DNA from: CAZWAP01 sp964632005 | GTDB taxonomy: Bacteria; Planctomycetota; Phycisphaerae; Sedimentisphaerales; Anaerobacaceae | Length of the DNA: 22,980 nt | Assembly (NCBI GenBank): GCA_964632005.1 | Contig: CAZWAP010000036.1 | Location: forward strand, 1-22,980 | Direction of reading: 5' to 3' | In this document: positions 15,817 through 22,860 of the stretch, in pieces | How the letters are laid out: every line of letters begins with the position of its first letter | Position numbering within the stretch: the first letter of the stretch is position 1 | Notes under the pieces: model-generated | Seen by the model: only the letters and a program-made list of their open reading frames with translations | Databases searched by the model: none | What the model was told of the DNA's origin: nothing | Program-made: the position numbers and the translations under genes

Positions 15817-17109
15817 ATGACCATCGCCGAGACAGCTTCAACAGCAAAGGCCGCCTCCATCAGGCTCGCCGGCGTCAACGCGGAACAGAAGAACGCCGCC
15901 CTGGGTCTGATCGCCGAGGCGCTCGGCCGTAGCGCCGACCAGATCGTCTCGGCCAACGAGAAAGACCTTGCCGCGGCAGAGAAGACCGACCTGCCGGCTC
16001 CTCTGCAGAAGCGGCTCAAGTTCGACCAGGCCAAACTAACAGCCGTCCGTGAAGGTATCGAAAGCCTGATCAAGCTCGACGACCCGGTCGGCAGGGTGCT
16101 CGCGGCCACAGAGCTCGACAAAGGTCTTGAGCTCTACAAGGTGAGCTGTCCTATTGGAGTCATCGGCGTCGTCTTCGAGTCCCGCCCCGACGCCCTCGTG
16201 CAGATATCAACCCTCTGTCTCAAGAGCGGAAACGCCGTCCTGTTAAAAGGCGGCAGCGAGGCAAGCGAAACCAACAGAATCCTCGCACAGCTCATCGACC
16301 GGGCCAGCGCCGAGGCCGGCATCCCCGCAGGCTGGATACAACTGCTCGAAACCCGGCAAGACGTCACCCAGATGCTTGGACTCGATGAGCACATCGACCT
16401 GCTTATACCGCGCGGTTCCAACCGCTTCGTCCGCTACATTATGGACAACACCAACATCCCCGTACTCGGGCATGCCGACGGTATATGTCACCTTTACGTC
16501 CACGCCGATGCCGACCTTGATATGGCCGTCAATATCGCCCTCGATTCAAAGTGCCAGTACGTTGCGGTCTGCAACGCCCTGGAGACGATGCTCGTCGATA
16601 CCCGAATAGCACAGGCGTTCCTTCCCAAGGTCAAAGCTGCCTTCGACCAGAAAGGCGTCGAGCTGCGCGGTTGCGAAAAGACCGTCTCGATTATAGATGT
16701 CAGGCCCGCCTGCGAGGAGGATTGGACCACCGAGTATCTCGATTATGTCCTGTCGGTGAAGCTTGTGGCCGGCCTGGACGAGGCTATCGACCATATCAAC
16801 TGCTACGGCTCGGGCCATACCGACGCCATCGTGACCTCTGATGAGGCAGCGGCACAGAAGTTTATGGACCTCGTCGATTCTGGCAACGTCTTCTGGAATT
16901 GCAGCACGCGCTTCAGCGACGGCTTTCGCTACGGCCTCGGCGCAGAGGTGGGCATAAGCACCAACAAGATTCACGCCCGCGGGCCTGTAGGACTCGAAGG
17001 ACTGGTCATCTACAAGTACAAGCTCTTCGGCACAGGCCAGATCGTGGCCGACTATACCGGCCCCAACGCCCGAAAATTCACACATACCCGGATAGCTACC
17101 GGCAACTGA
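15817..17109 (+). CDS. proA: Gamma-glutamyl phosphate reductase ProA
   Basis: Second step of proline synthesis: NADPH-dependent reduction of gamma-glutamyl phosphate to glutamate semialdehyde in the cytosol. The 430-residue length fits the family. The start at ATG 15817 gives a normal N-terminus (TIAETASTAKAAS) and lies downstream of the promoter; the upstream ATG at 15742 falls inside the -35/-10 spacer. Family marks are the catalytic Cys252 in VCNALETMLV, the segment VIGVVFESRPD at about 115-125, the nucleotide-site stretch LLKGGSEASETN, GSGHTDAIVTSD at 332-343, and the very conserved STRFSDGFRYGLGAEVGIS at 363-381. The residues before it read NCS where many homologs have NAS. The usual partner proB is not adjacent, so the gene is probably monocistronic. 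Confidence 0.97.
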   Translation: MTIAETASTAKAASIRLAGVNAEQKNAALGLIAEALGRSADQIVSANEKDLAAAEKTDLPAPLQKRLKFDQAKLTAVREGIESLIKLDDPVGRVLAATELDKGLELYKVSCPIGVIGVVFESRPDALVQISTLCLKSGNAVLLKGGSEASETNRILAQLIDRASAEAGIPAGWIQLLETRQDVTQMLGLDEHIDLLIPRGSNRFVRYIMDNTNIPVLGHADGICHLYVHADADLDMAVNIALDSKCQYVAVCNALETMLVDTRIAQAFLPKVKAAFDQKGVELRGCEKTVSIIDVRPACEEDWTTEYLDYVLSVKLVAGLDEAIDHINCYGSGHTDAIVTSDEAAAQKFMDLVDSGNVFWNCSTRFSDGFRYGLGAEVGISTNKIHARGPVGLEGLVIYKYKLFGTGQIVADYTGPNARKFTHTRIATGN

Positions 17110-17262
17110 GGCGGCATCCCGCCAAGGCACCTGCCGCTTTGCCGGCCCCGGCCCGGCTGCCTTCTTGCGATGTCGTTGCCGGTTGATGCTTGATCACTGA
17201 GAACATCACCGGTACCATATATTCCGATCCAAGACCGGAGTCAGGAGTACGTGAAAACGGAG

Positions 17263-17280
17263 AACCCGTAAGGTTTTTTT
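17263..17280 (+). terminator. Weak terminator-like hairpin
   Basis: AACC (17263-17266) pairs with GGTT (17272-17275), and the second arm runs into seven T residues (17274-17280). The stem is only 4 bp, so termination would be weak. It lies 154 bp after the proA stop. The rest of the 294-bp gap to 17404 shows no gene; a short GGCGG/CCGCC repeat just after the proA stop is the only other structure. Confidence 0.3.
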
Positions 17281-17403
17281 GACGTTTTGGCCGTGCGGGA
17301 CGTCTTTAGATATGACGACAATGCAGGTCATACGGGATGCACCCTGCTTGTCCCGGGTGATCGACCGTGAGCTATCAGTTCTTGGCGATTTGGAGAAGGT
17401 ACA

Positions 17404-17808
17404 ATGGACTGCCCGGTTTGCAGCAGCGCTATGATCACGCTCGAGCTGGAAGAGGTAGAGATTGATTATTGCACGGAATGCGGCGGTATCTGGCTCGACG
17501 CTGGCGAGCTGGAAATGCTGCTCGGCGAGCCTGAGGCGGCCAGGCGTCTTCTCGATTCGTTCAAAAGGGATCCCAAATGTGCCGAGAAGGGCCGTAGATG
17601 CCCTATTTGCGACAAGAAGATGGAGAAAGTCGTTGTCGGCCAATCCAAACCCGCCCTGCTGATCGACAAATGCACACGTGGCGACGGCCTGTGGTTCGAC
17701 CAGGGCGAGCTGCAGGACATATTCGACCGGGCCCAGCTGGACGGGGAGAATAAGATTTCCCGGCTGTTAGCTGAGATGTTCGGGCAGGACAAGGCGAACC
17801 CGTCTTGA
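17404..17808 (+). CDS. Two-module zf-TFIIB-like zinc protein
   Basis: A 134-residue protein with two tandem zf-TFIIB modules, each made of a CPxC knuckle followed by a C-rich WxDxGEL segment. Module 1 (about 1-45) is complete: CPVC at 3-6, then CTECGGIWLDAGELE. Module 2 (about 65-105) has CPIC, but its second half reads KCTRGDGLWFDQGEL, where the expected second Cys is replaced. Its zinc site therefore has three Cys at most. The family is small, probably cytosolic, and functionally undefined. AGAAGG is 4 nt before the ATG, a little close. The stop is 4 bp before the sialidase start, so the two genes are probably co-transcribed, an unexpected pairing of a small zinc protein with an exported enzyme. 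Confidence 0.85.
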   Translation: MDCPVCSSAMITLELEEVEIDYCTECGGIWLDAGELEMLLGEPEAARRLLDSFKRDPKCAEKGRRCPICDKKMEKVVVGQSKPALLIDKCTRGDGLWFDQGELQDIFDRAQLDGENKISRLLAEMFGQDKANPS

Positions 17809-17812
17809 GGGG

Positions 17813-19054
17813 ATGACAGTGATACGACCGCTGCGAGTTGTTCTATTAGTGCTGCTGGTATTCTACCGGGCCCGGCCGTCCGAAGCTGCGCAGCCGTCCT
17901 TGCAGCACGCGGGTTATTCGATTCCGGCGACAGAGCTCTATGGGGCCACAGGCCTTAGCAAGACAGAGGTTTTTACCAGCGGGACCGACGGCTACCACAC
18001 GTATCGAATTCCTTCTGTTATAGTCACGCAAGAAGGAACTGTGCTGGCCTTTTGCGAGGGGCGCAAGAGCGGCCGGGGCGATAGCGGTGACATCGACCTC
18101 CTGCTAAAGCGTTCGCTCGACGGCGGAAAGACCTGGAGTAAACAACAAATAATCTGGGACGACGGCCCCAACACGTGTGGCAACCCCTGTGCCGTGCAGG
18201 ACAGGCAGACAGGCACCATCTGGCTGCTGATGACCTGGAACGATGGGGATGACCGGGAGTCGGCCATTAAGAAGGGTACAAGCAAAGACACACGCCGGGT
18301 ATGGATCACCAGCAGCAAAGACGACGGCAGAACCTGGTCGAAGCCCGTAGAGATAACCAGTACAGCCAAGAGGGCCGAATGGCGGTGGTACGCAACCGGA
18401 CCGGGCGTGGGAATCCAGCTTGAGCAAGGCCCGTGGAAGGGCCGACTGGTAATCCCCTGCGACCACAGTGTCGCCTCGGCGGACGAGGCCAGTGGGTACA
18501 ACTCGCACGTCATCATTAGCGACGACCACGGCAAGAGCTGGAAGATCGGGGGGGTTATCAGTCCAAAGGTCAACGAGTGCCAGGTCGTCGAACTCGATGA
18601 CGGCACGTTGATGATCAATATGCGCAACTACGATCGTTCAAAAACGAGCCGTGCCGTGGCTACAAGCTCAGACGGAGGAATGAGCTGGTCGGATATTTAC
18701 CACGACCCGGTTCTGGTCGAGCCGGTATGTCAGGCCAGCTTGCTGCGCTACACGCTCAAAGGCAGGGACGACAGAAACCGTCTTTTGTTTTCAAACCCGG
18801 CTCGATCTCGCCGGGGTGAGAGGCGCCGGATGACAATCAGGCTCAGCTATGACGAGGGCAGGACCTGGCCGGTAGCAAAAGTGCTTCACGACGGGCCGGC
18901 CGCCTATTCCTGCCTGGCCGTCCTGGCGGACAAGGAGATCGCCTGTGTTTACGAAGCGGGGCGAAATCACCCCTACGAGAAAATCGTCTTTGCCCGATTT
19001 ACGCTCGCCTGGCTGACGGGCGGCACTGAGAATTTGCGTGACTCTCGAAAATAA
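17813..19054 (+). CDS. Exported exo-alpha-sialidase (GH33-like)
   Basis: Six-bladed beta-propeller neuraminidase that would release terminal sialic acids from glycans. The 413-residue protein has a hydrophobic export signal at 8-18. The YRIP motif with the first catalytic Arg lies at 64-67 (Arg65). Five Asp-box repeats SxDxGxxW lie near 101, 168, 236, 285 and 345, as expected for the propeller. Likely catalytic residues are Asp90 (GRGDSGD), Glu255 (NECQVVEL), the second Arg at 271 (NMRNYD), a third Arg near 340-343, and the nucleophile Tyr365 (AAYSCLAVL). No carbohydrate-binding module is attached. TGAGGGG overlaps the preceding stop. It is very close to ATG 17813 but ideally spaced from GTG 17819, so the true start may be two codons later. 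Sialic acid catabolic genes are not adjacent. Confidence 0.93.
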   Translation: MTVIRPLRVVLLVLLVFYRARPSEAAQPSLQHAGYSIPATELYGATGLSKTEVFTSGTDGYHTYRIPSVIVTQEGTVLAFCEGRKSGRGDSGDIDLLLKRSLDGGKTWSKQQIIWDDGPNTCGNPCAVQDRQTGTIWLLMTWNDGDDRESAIKKGTSKDTRRVWITSSKDDGRTWSKPVEITSTAKRAEWRWYATGPGVGIQLEQGPWKGRLVIPCDHSVASADEASGYNSHVIISDDHGKSWKIGGVISPKVNECQVVELDDGTLMINMRNYDRSKTSRAVATSSDGGMSWSDIYHDPVLVEPVCQASLLRYTLKGRDDRNRLLFSNPARSRRGERRRMTIRLSYDEGRTWPVAKVLHDGPAAYSCLAVLADKEIACVYEAGRNHPYEKIVFARFTLAWLTGGTENLRDSRK

Positions 19055-19065
19055 CGGGTTATAAT
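19034..19065 (+). promoter_or_regulatory. Promoter upstream of microprotein-lemA-M48 genes
   Basis: A perfect -10 box TATAAT lies at 19060-19065. The best -35 is TTGCGT at 19034-19039 with a long 20-bp spacer; TGACTC at 19039-19044 with 15 bp is an alternative. The site straddles the sialidase stop and would produce a leader of about 42 nt before the small gene at 19114. Confidence 0.45.
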
Positions 19066-19113
19066 CTGTGCCAGACGAACGGAAACGGACACTCAAGGAA
19101 AAAGGAGAAACTT

Positions 19114-19197
19114 ATGAGTACACTTAACATCATCCTCATTGTGATCGGTGTTGCAGCTCTGATCGGGGTGTTTATCCTCAAGAAGCGCTCAGGCTGA
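19114..19197 (+). CDS. 27-residue membrane microprotein
   Basis: A very short open frame coding 27 residues. It has the best ribosome site in this neighbourhood: AAAGGAGAAA immediately precedes CTTATG. The product is a single hydrophobic helix (about residues 4-22, rich in Ile, Val, Leu and Gly) followed by KKRSG, so the positive-inside rule predicts N-out, C-in topology. It sits between a promoter with a perfect -10 box and lemA, 37 bp before the lemA start, and probably shares its transcript. I recognise no family. Microproteins of this form often tune membrane proteins or proteases, and the adjacent M48 protease is an obvious candidate, but that is inference only. Confidence 0.7.
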   Translation: MSTLNIILIVIGVAALIGVFILKKRSG

Positions 19198-19234
19198 AAC
19201 ACCCCAAATATTCCTCAAAATCAGGAGACCATTC

Positions 19235-19804
19235 ATGGGAACGGCGGGGATAATCCTCATTATCATTGTCGCCATCGCGGTTCTTATCGTCCTTTTCGTC
19301 ATAGGAATCTACAACTCGCTGGTGCGTCTTCGCAACCAGGTTGACAACGCCTGGTCGCAGATTGACGTCCAGCTGAAGCGCCGGCACGACCTGATCCCCA
19401 ATCTCGTCGAGACAGCCAAGGGCTATATGAAGCACGAGCGGGAGACATTCGAAGAAATAACCAAGGCGCGAGCCCAGGCGATGGGAGCCAAAACGGTGGG
19501 CGACGCTGCGAAGGCCGAAGGTGCGCTCGGTGAGGCCTTGAGCAAGTTTATGCTGGTTGTTGAGAATTACCCAGATCTCAAAGCCAACCAGAATTTCCTG
19601 GCGGTTCAAGAAGAACTGACCAGCACCGAGAACAAGATTTCCTTCGCCAGGCAGAGCTACAACGATCAGGTCTTGTTCTTTAACAACAAGATCCAGATGT
19701 TTCCCTCGAACATCGTGGCAGGTATGTTTAGCTTCACCCCGCGCGAGTTTTTCGAGATAGAAAGTGCCGCCGAGCGGGAAGTGCCGAAGGTGAGCTTTAG
19801 TTAA
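19235..19804 (+). CDS. lemA: LemA family membrane protein
   Basis: A 189-residue LemA protein. An N-terminal transmembrane helix (4-25) is followed by the diagnostic stretch YNSLVRLRNQVDNAWSQIDVQLKRRHDLIPNLVE (27-60, shown in part) and a long alpha-helical bundle. The later ENKISFARQSYND and FNNKIQMFPSNIVAGMF segments are also typical. LemA is anchored with its helical domain outside the cytoplasmic membrane in bacteria; its role is poorly defined, but it is often next to HtpX-type proteases, as here. GGAG lies 8 nt before the ATG. It probably forms one unit with the microprotein upstream and the M48 protease downstream. Confidence 0.96.
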   Translation: MGTAGIILIIIVAIAVLIVLFVIGIYNSLVRLRNQVDNAWSQIDVQLKRRHDLIPNLVETAKGYMKHERETFEEITKARAQAMGAKTVGDAAKAEGALGEALSKFMLVVENYPDLKANQNFLAVQEELTSTENKISFARQSYNDQVLFFNNKIQMFPSNIVAGMFSFTPREFFEIESAAEREVPKVSFS

Positions 19805-19860
19805 GTTGCCTGGGCTGGTGGCGCCAGGCTTCAGCGGATGGGCAGAGCGGCAGATTCGCC

Positions 19861-19914
19861 GCCGGTCGGCTCTTCGGTGGTGCGGGCTGGTGGTCTGTCT
19901 CTGCGCCGACCGGC
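19861..19914 (+). repeat. 10-bp inverted repeat between lemA and protease gene
   Basis: GCCGGTCGGC (19861-19870) and GCCGACCGGC (19905-19914) are perfect complements separated by 34 nt. A smaller stem GCCTGG (19808-19813) / CCAGGC (19824-19829) directly follows the lemA stop. In the transcript the large stem would be very stable and lies 44 nt before the protease start. It could separate expression of the two genes or shield an RNA end; no T-run follows. Confidence 0.55.
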
Positions 19915-19958
19915 CGGTAGCAGCCCTGCAAAGTTAAGCGTAATACCGAGAACGGGCG

Positions 19959-21206
19959 ATGTGGGAACTCATACGAGCGAACAAGAGGAACTCCATCATT
20001 CTTATGATGGTTATGGCGGTGGTGCTGATGCTGCTTGGTGTGGTCATCGGCCTGGCCGTGCTCGGGCCTCGGGGCGGCGTGTTCGGCCTGGCGATAGCGG
20101 TGGCCATCTGGCTGGTCCTGACGCTGACCAGCCTGGCAAGCGGCGACCAGATACTCCTGGCTGCCAGCAGGGCCAAGCCGGTAACGCACGACGTACACCC
20201 GCAGCTTTTCAACGTCGTCGAGGAGATGAAGATAGCTGCTGGTCTTCCTGCGATGCCCAAGGTTTACATTATAAACGACCCGGCCCCGAACGCTTTTGCC
20301 ACGGGCCGAAGTCCTCAAAAAGCCTCGGTGGCTGTTACCGCAGGTCTGCTCGCCCGCCTCAACCGCGACGAGCTGCAGGGTGTGATCGCGCACGAGATCA
20401 GCCATATCCTCCACCGGGATATCCTTTTTGTAACGCTGGCCGGCATAATGCTCGGCTCAATCGTGCTGCTGGCGGAGGTCTTCCTGCGTGGGATGTTTTA
20501 CAGCTCCATAGGCTCGCGCAGGCGCTACTCGTCAGGCGGAAGAGGCGGCGGGCAGGCCCAGCTCATTATGCTTGTGATCGCGATAGCCGCCGCCATTATC
20601 GCACCGATAATGGCCTATCTGTTGTATTTCGCGCTTTCGAGGCGCCGCGAATACCTGGCCGATGCCGGAGCGGCAAGGTTGACCCGTTACCCGGAAGGGC
20701 TCGCCAGCGCCCTCGAGAAGATCGCGAACGACCCGTCGCCGCAACTGCACTGTGCCAACAAGGTTACCGCGCCGATGTACATCGTCAATCCTTTCAAGAA
20801 GAAAAACCAGATGAAGTTATCCGACCTGACCAGCACCCACCCGCCGATTTCAGAAAGGATCAGGATTCTCCGCGCCATGACGCACGGGGCCTCTTTCAAG
20901 GACTACTCCAGGGCGTTTGCGGAGGTAACAGGGTCCAAGACGGTCTTACCGCCGGCGTCCCTGACCAAGGAGGAGATTGCAATCCGCGGCGCACGGGCCA
21001 AGGAGAAAAAAGAAGAGCACTTCCAGAGGCAAATGCGACAGGTAGGCGACATCATCAGGCGGGTCAATGCCTTCGTATTCTTGGCTTGTCCGTGCGGGCT
21101 GAGATTGAAGATACCCCCCAACTTCAAGGCCGATAGCGTTAAGTGTCCCCGCTGCCATAGAGAGCTCGACATCAAACGCGGGGCCTCGGCCGCGCAGGGT
21201 AAATAG
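19959..21206 (+). CDS. M48 (HtpX-like) membrane protease with C-terminal zinc ribbon
   Basis: Zinc metalloprotease of the HtpX/Ste24 group, expected to cut damaged or surplus membrane proteins. The 415-residue protein has two N-terminal transmembrane helices (about 12-35 and 40-62), the HEISH zinc motif at 145-149, two further helices (about 154-175 and 201-226), the third zinc ligand Glu231 in RREYLADAGAA, and the family segment STHPPISERI at 292-301. It is longer than typical HtpX of about 290 residues. A charged helical stretch (335-365) leads to a zinc-ribbon-like tail with Cys377, Cys379, Cys396 and Cys399. The ribbon would face the cytosol and could bind a partner or nucleic acid. No strong ribosome site was found; GGGC precedes the ATG. 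Its genetic partner is lemA, 154 bp upstream. Confidence 0.93.
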   Translation: MWELIRANKRNSIILMMVMAVVLMLLGVVIGLAVLGPRGGVFGLAIAVAIWLVLTLTSLASGDQILLAASRAKPVTHDVHPQLFNVVEEMKIAAGLPAMPKVYIINDPAPNAFATGRSPQKASVAVTAGLLARLNRDELQGVIAHEISHILHRDILFVTLAGIMLGSIVLLAEVFLRGMFYSSIGSRRRYSSGGRGGGQAQLIMLVIAIAAAIIAPIMAYLLYFALSRRREYLADAGAARLTRYPEGLASALEKIANDPSPQLHCANKVTAPMYIVNPFKKKNQMKLSDLTSTHPPISERIRILRAMTHGASFKDYSRAFAEVTGSKTVLPPASLTKEEIAIRGARAKEKKEEHFQRQMRQVGDIIRRVNAFVFLACPCGLRLKIPPNFKADSVKCPRCHRELDIKRGASAAQGK

Positions 21207-21215
21207 CTGTACACA

Positions 21216-21506
21216 CTACCCGGCCTTGCACCCGTAGGCTGAACTATCTATGAGCTTTCGCATCGATTCGACCTCCTTGCTTATCCTGTCGAACCTCTGC
21301 TTGCAGATGAAAGTATAGAGGGCGTCCTCAGGCCTAAGGCCGGAGTTCTGATCGGCGTTTCCGGCGGTGCCCACCTGTTGCATAATGTAGTCCTTTATCA
21401 ACTGCCGATGCTCCTTGAGCAACTTATGAAGCATCTTTATCGTATCGCGCAGGACCACCGTCTCTCGCTCCAGTGCCGCCACGCGTTGTTCTATGGTAAG
21501 CCGCAT
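21216..21506 (-). CDS. Small coiled-coil protein, unknown function
   Basis: A 96-residue product whose family I do not recognise. ATG 21506 is preferred because AGGG lies 8 nt upstream; an ATG at 21527 would add seven residues with no ribosome site. Residues 1-45 are strongly helical with heptad spacing of Ile/Val/Leu (RLTIEQRVAALERETVVLRD), typical of a parallel coiled coil. A second helical stretch (about 70-88) contains RFDRISKEVESMRKLI. Two Cys residues lie at about 68 and 93. There is no signal peptide or membrane helix, so it should be cytosolic. Its end lies 9 bp from the convergent M48 gene. It could be a structural or adaptor protein. Confidence 0.6.
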   Translation of the reverse strand: MRLTIEQRVAALERETVVLRDTIKMLHKLLKEHRQLIKDYIMQQVGTAGNADQNSGLRPEDALYTFICKQRFDRISKEVESMRKLIDSSAYGCKAG

Positions 21507-21622
21507 TGAACAATCCCTATCCGCCATTACAGGCGCAAAAAGGCCACCCCAAATCCATCCCTGCCCTTAACCAGAGGTCCTTACTCTACTTATTTGTACC
21601 CTCCGAGCAGCGCTTTTGTTCT

Positions 21623-21639
21623 ATCTCCGGCACGGAGAT
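21623..21639. repeat. 7-bp stem inverted repeat
   Basis: ATCTCCG (21623-21629) and CGGAGAT (21633-21639) form a perfect stem with a 3-nt loop in the gap between the coiled-coil gene and the hydrolase gene. On the minus strand it lies downstream of the hydrolase stop and could end that message, but the bases after it are not T-rich. Confidence 0.35.
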
Positions 21640-21714
21640 TTCCGCGGCGCAGCAAGTGATTGCGTAAACCGGCAAAGCCGCGCGGGCCGGGAAAGACACC
21701 GGCGGCAACGGGGT

Positions 21715-22512
21715 TCAAAGACCGACCGACTCACCGGGCTGGAGAACCTTAACCTCGCACCCGGCTGAGCGGGCGAAGGACTCGGCGTCACTGGCGCTGC
21801 CTACAATATCACCCCAGTGATACGGGATGGCCATCTTGGGCTTGAAATAGCCGACAGCCTCGGCGGCTTCTGCGGCGTTCATCGTATAGGTCCCACCGAC
21901 AGGCAAGAGGGCGACGTCGATATTCTCCAGGCCCTTCATCTCGTCCGTCAGGTCGGTGTCGCCGGCGTAATATATCCGCTTCGAGCCTACCTCGATCACA
22001 AATCCAACCCACTTGTTGGCCTTGGGGTGAAACTGCTTGCCAACATTGTATGCCGGCACAGCGATAACGCTGACTCCCTCGACCTGAAGCGTCATCCCCG
22101 GCGCAATCGCCTGTCCGGCCTTTTCCTTGGCGACGACGTCGCTCGACGCTACCAGCTTTGTCCCGGGCCCGCTGACCTTCTCGATATCCACGGCCGAGTA
22201 GTGATCGTAGTGACTGTGGCTGACCAGCACCAGTGTAGCGTCGTGTGGTGCGTCAGACAACTTCCAGGGGTCAATGTATATCACCGTACCGTTGCTGGAA
22301 ATCCTGAAGCTTGCGTGGCCCAGCCATTTCAGCGTCAATCCCATCGTAACCTCCTTTGCTACTTCCGGCTTTTCCGCGGCTATTTCTTGCTTGTCCCTTG
22401 CCACTTCCGCCTGTTCTTCCGGCGGCGTTGCAGGCTGATCATTCCGGCAGCCGCCCCCACCAAGAACCAATCCCAGCGCCAAACCAAGAGTCAGTAATCT
22501 TATGCTCGGCAT
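21715..22512 (-). CDS. Lipoprotein-leader metallo-beta-lactamase-fold hydrolase (UlaG-like)
   Basis: A 265-residue MBL-fold metal-dependent hydrolase of the UlaG/YtnP-like branch. The start at ATG 22512 has GGAGG 6 nt upstream. The N-terminus is a lipoprotein-type signal with a hydrophobic core and GGGGC ending at Cys22, followed by a charged Glu/Ala/Lys linker (about 28-55). The catalytic domain shows WLGHASF near 63, HSHYDH at 99-104, GDTD around 184-187 and the late metal His in PYHWGD near 232. The reaction is not evident; relatives include lactonases and phosphodiesterases. Inside the gene a perfect AAAGGAGG lies 5 nt before ATG 22344 (MGLTLKWLGH), exactly where cytosolic relatives start, so a 209-residue cytosolic form is likely as well or instead. 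Confidence 0.9.
   Translation of the reverse strand: MPSIRLLTLGLALGLVLGGGGCRNDQPATPPEEQAEVARDKQEIAAEKPEVAKEVTMGLTLKWLGHASFRISSNGTVIYIDPWKLSDAPHDATLVLVSHSHYDHYSAVDIEKVSGPGTKLVASSDVVAKEKAGQAIAPGMTLQVEGVSVIAVPAYNVGKQFHPKANKWVGFVIEVGSKRIYYAGDTDLTDEMKGLENIDVALLPVGGTYTMNAAEAAEAVGYFKPKMAIPYHWGDIVGSASDAESFARSAGCEVKVLQPGESVGL
22342..22357 (-). promoter_or_regulatory. Internal ribosome-binding site and start codon
   Basis: On the minus strand AAAGGAGG (22350-22357) is followed by TTACG and ATG (22342-22344). This is a near-ideal ribosome site inside the hydrolase frame, encoding Lys-Glu-Val just before the conserved MBL domain. It decides a second start that would give a cytosolic 209-residue enzyme. 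Confidence 0.65.
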
Positions 22513-22565
22513 CTCGTACCTCCGTAACAGCATCCCACAATTTCCAATCCTCGACAGCCGATATC

Positions 22566-22594
22566 ACAATACACAGGCCGCCCTTCAGGGTCAA
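22566..22594 (-). promoter_or_regulatory. Promoter for MBL-fold hydrolase gene
   Basis: On the minus strand TTGACC (22589-22594) is followed after 17 bp by TATTGT (22566-22571). Transcription would start near 22559, giving a leader of about 47 nt. The -35 box lies only 2 bp beyond the T-run of the cold-shock gene terminator, so the two signals are packed back to back. Confidence 0.65.
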
Positions 22595-22596
22595 AT

Positions 22597-22623
22597 AAAA
22601 AAGCCCCACCGCACTGGTGGGGC
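22597..22623 (-). terminator. Intrinsic terminator of cold-shock gene
   Basis: On the minus strand GCCCCACC and GGTGGGGC pair perfectly over 8 bp (22616-22623 with 22603-22610) around a 5-nt loop and are followed by six T residues (22597-22602). It lies 31 bp after the cold-shock stop codon and is the clearest rho-independent terminator in the window. Confidence 0.92.
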
Positions 22624-22653
22624 CGTTGGTGTTCCGACCAAAGGGCATCGACG

Positions 22654-22860
22654 CTACGACAGAGGGCGCACGTTCGTGGCCTCGGGGCCTTTCTTGCCCT
22701 GGGCTACGTCGTATTCTACCGCCTGACCATCGTAAAGCGACCGAAAGCCCTCGCTGACAATGTTGGAGTGATGCACGAACAAATCCGCACCACCCGCGTC
22801 GGGAACGATGAAACCATACCCTTTGCGATCACTAAACCATTTTACCTTACCTTTGTCCAA
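22654..22860 (-). CDS. Cold-shock domain protein (CspA family)
   Basis: A 68-residue single cold-shock domain that binds single-stranded RNA or DNA and melts secondary structure. It opens with the conserved GKVKWFSDRKGYGFI, which holds RNP1 (KGYGFI), and RNP2 is DLFVHHSNI. The end is typical of the family (GPEATNVRPL). The start codon is TTG at 22860; there is no ATG in a usable place, and AAGGAG lies 8 nt upstream, so the TTG start is firm. A long 5' leader is likely, as for many csp genes, but no promoter was identified with confidence in the remaining 120 bp. The gene ends at a strong terminator and appears monocistronic. Confidence 0.96.
   Translation of the reverse strand: MDKGKVKWFSDRKGYGFIVPDAGGADLFVHHSNIVSEGFRSLYDGQAVEYDVAQGKKGPEATNVRPLS

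Noticed and set aside
19838..21136. 432-residue plus-strand open frame overlapping the M48 gene
   Set aside because: The other frame encodes HEISH and the complete protease; this one is Arg/Gly/Pro-rich shadow sequence.
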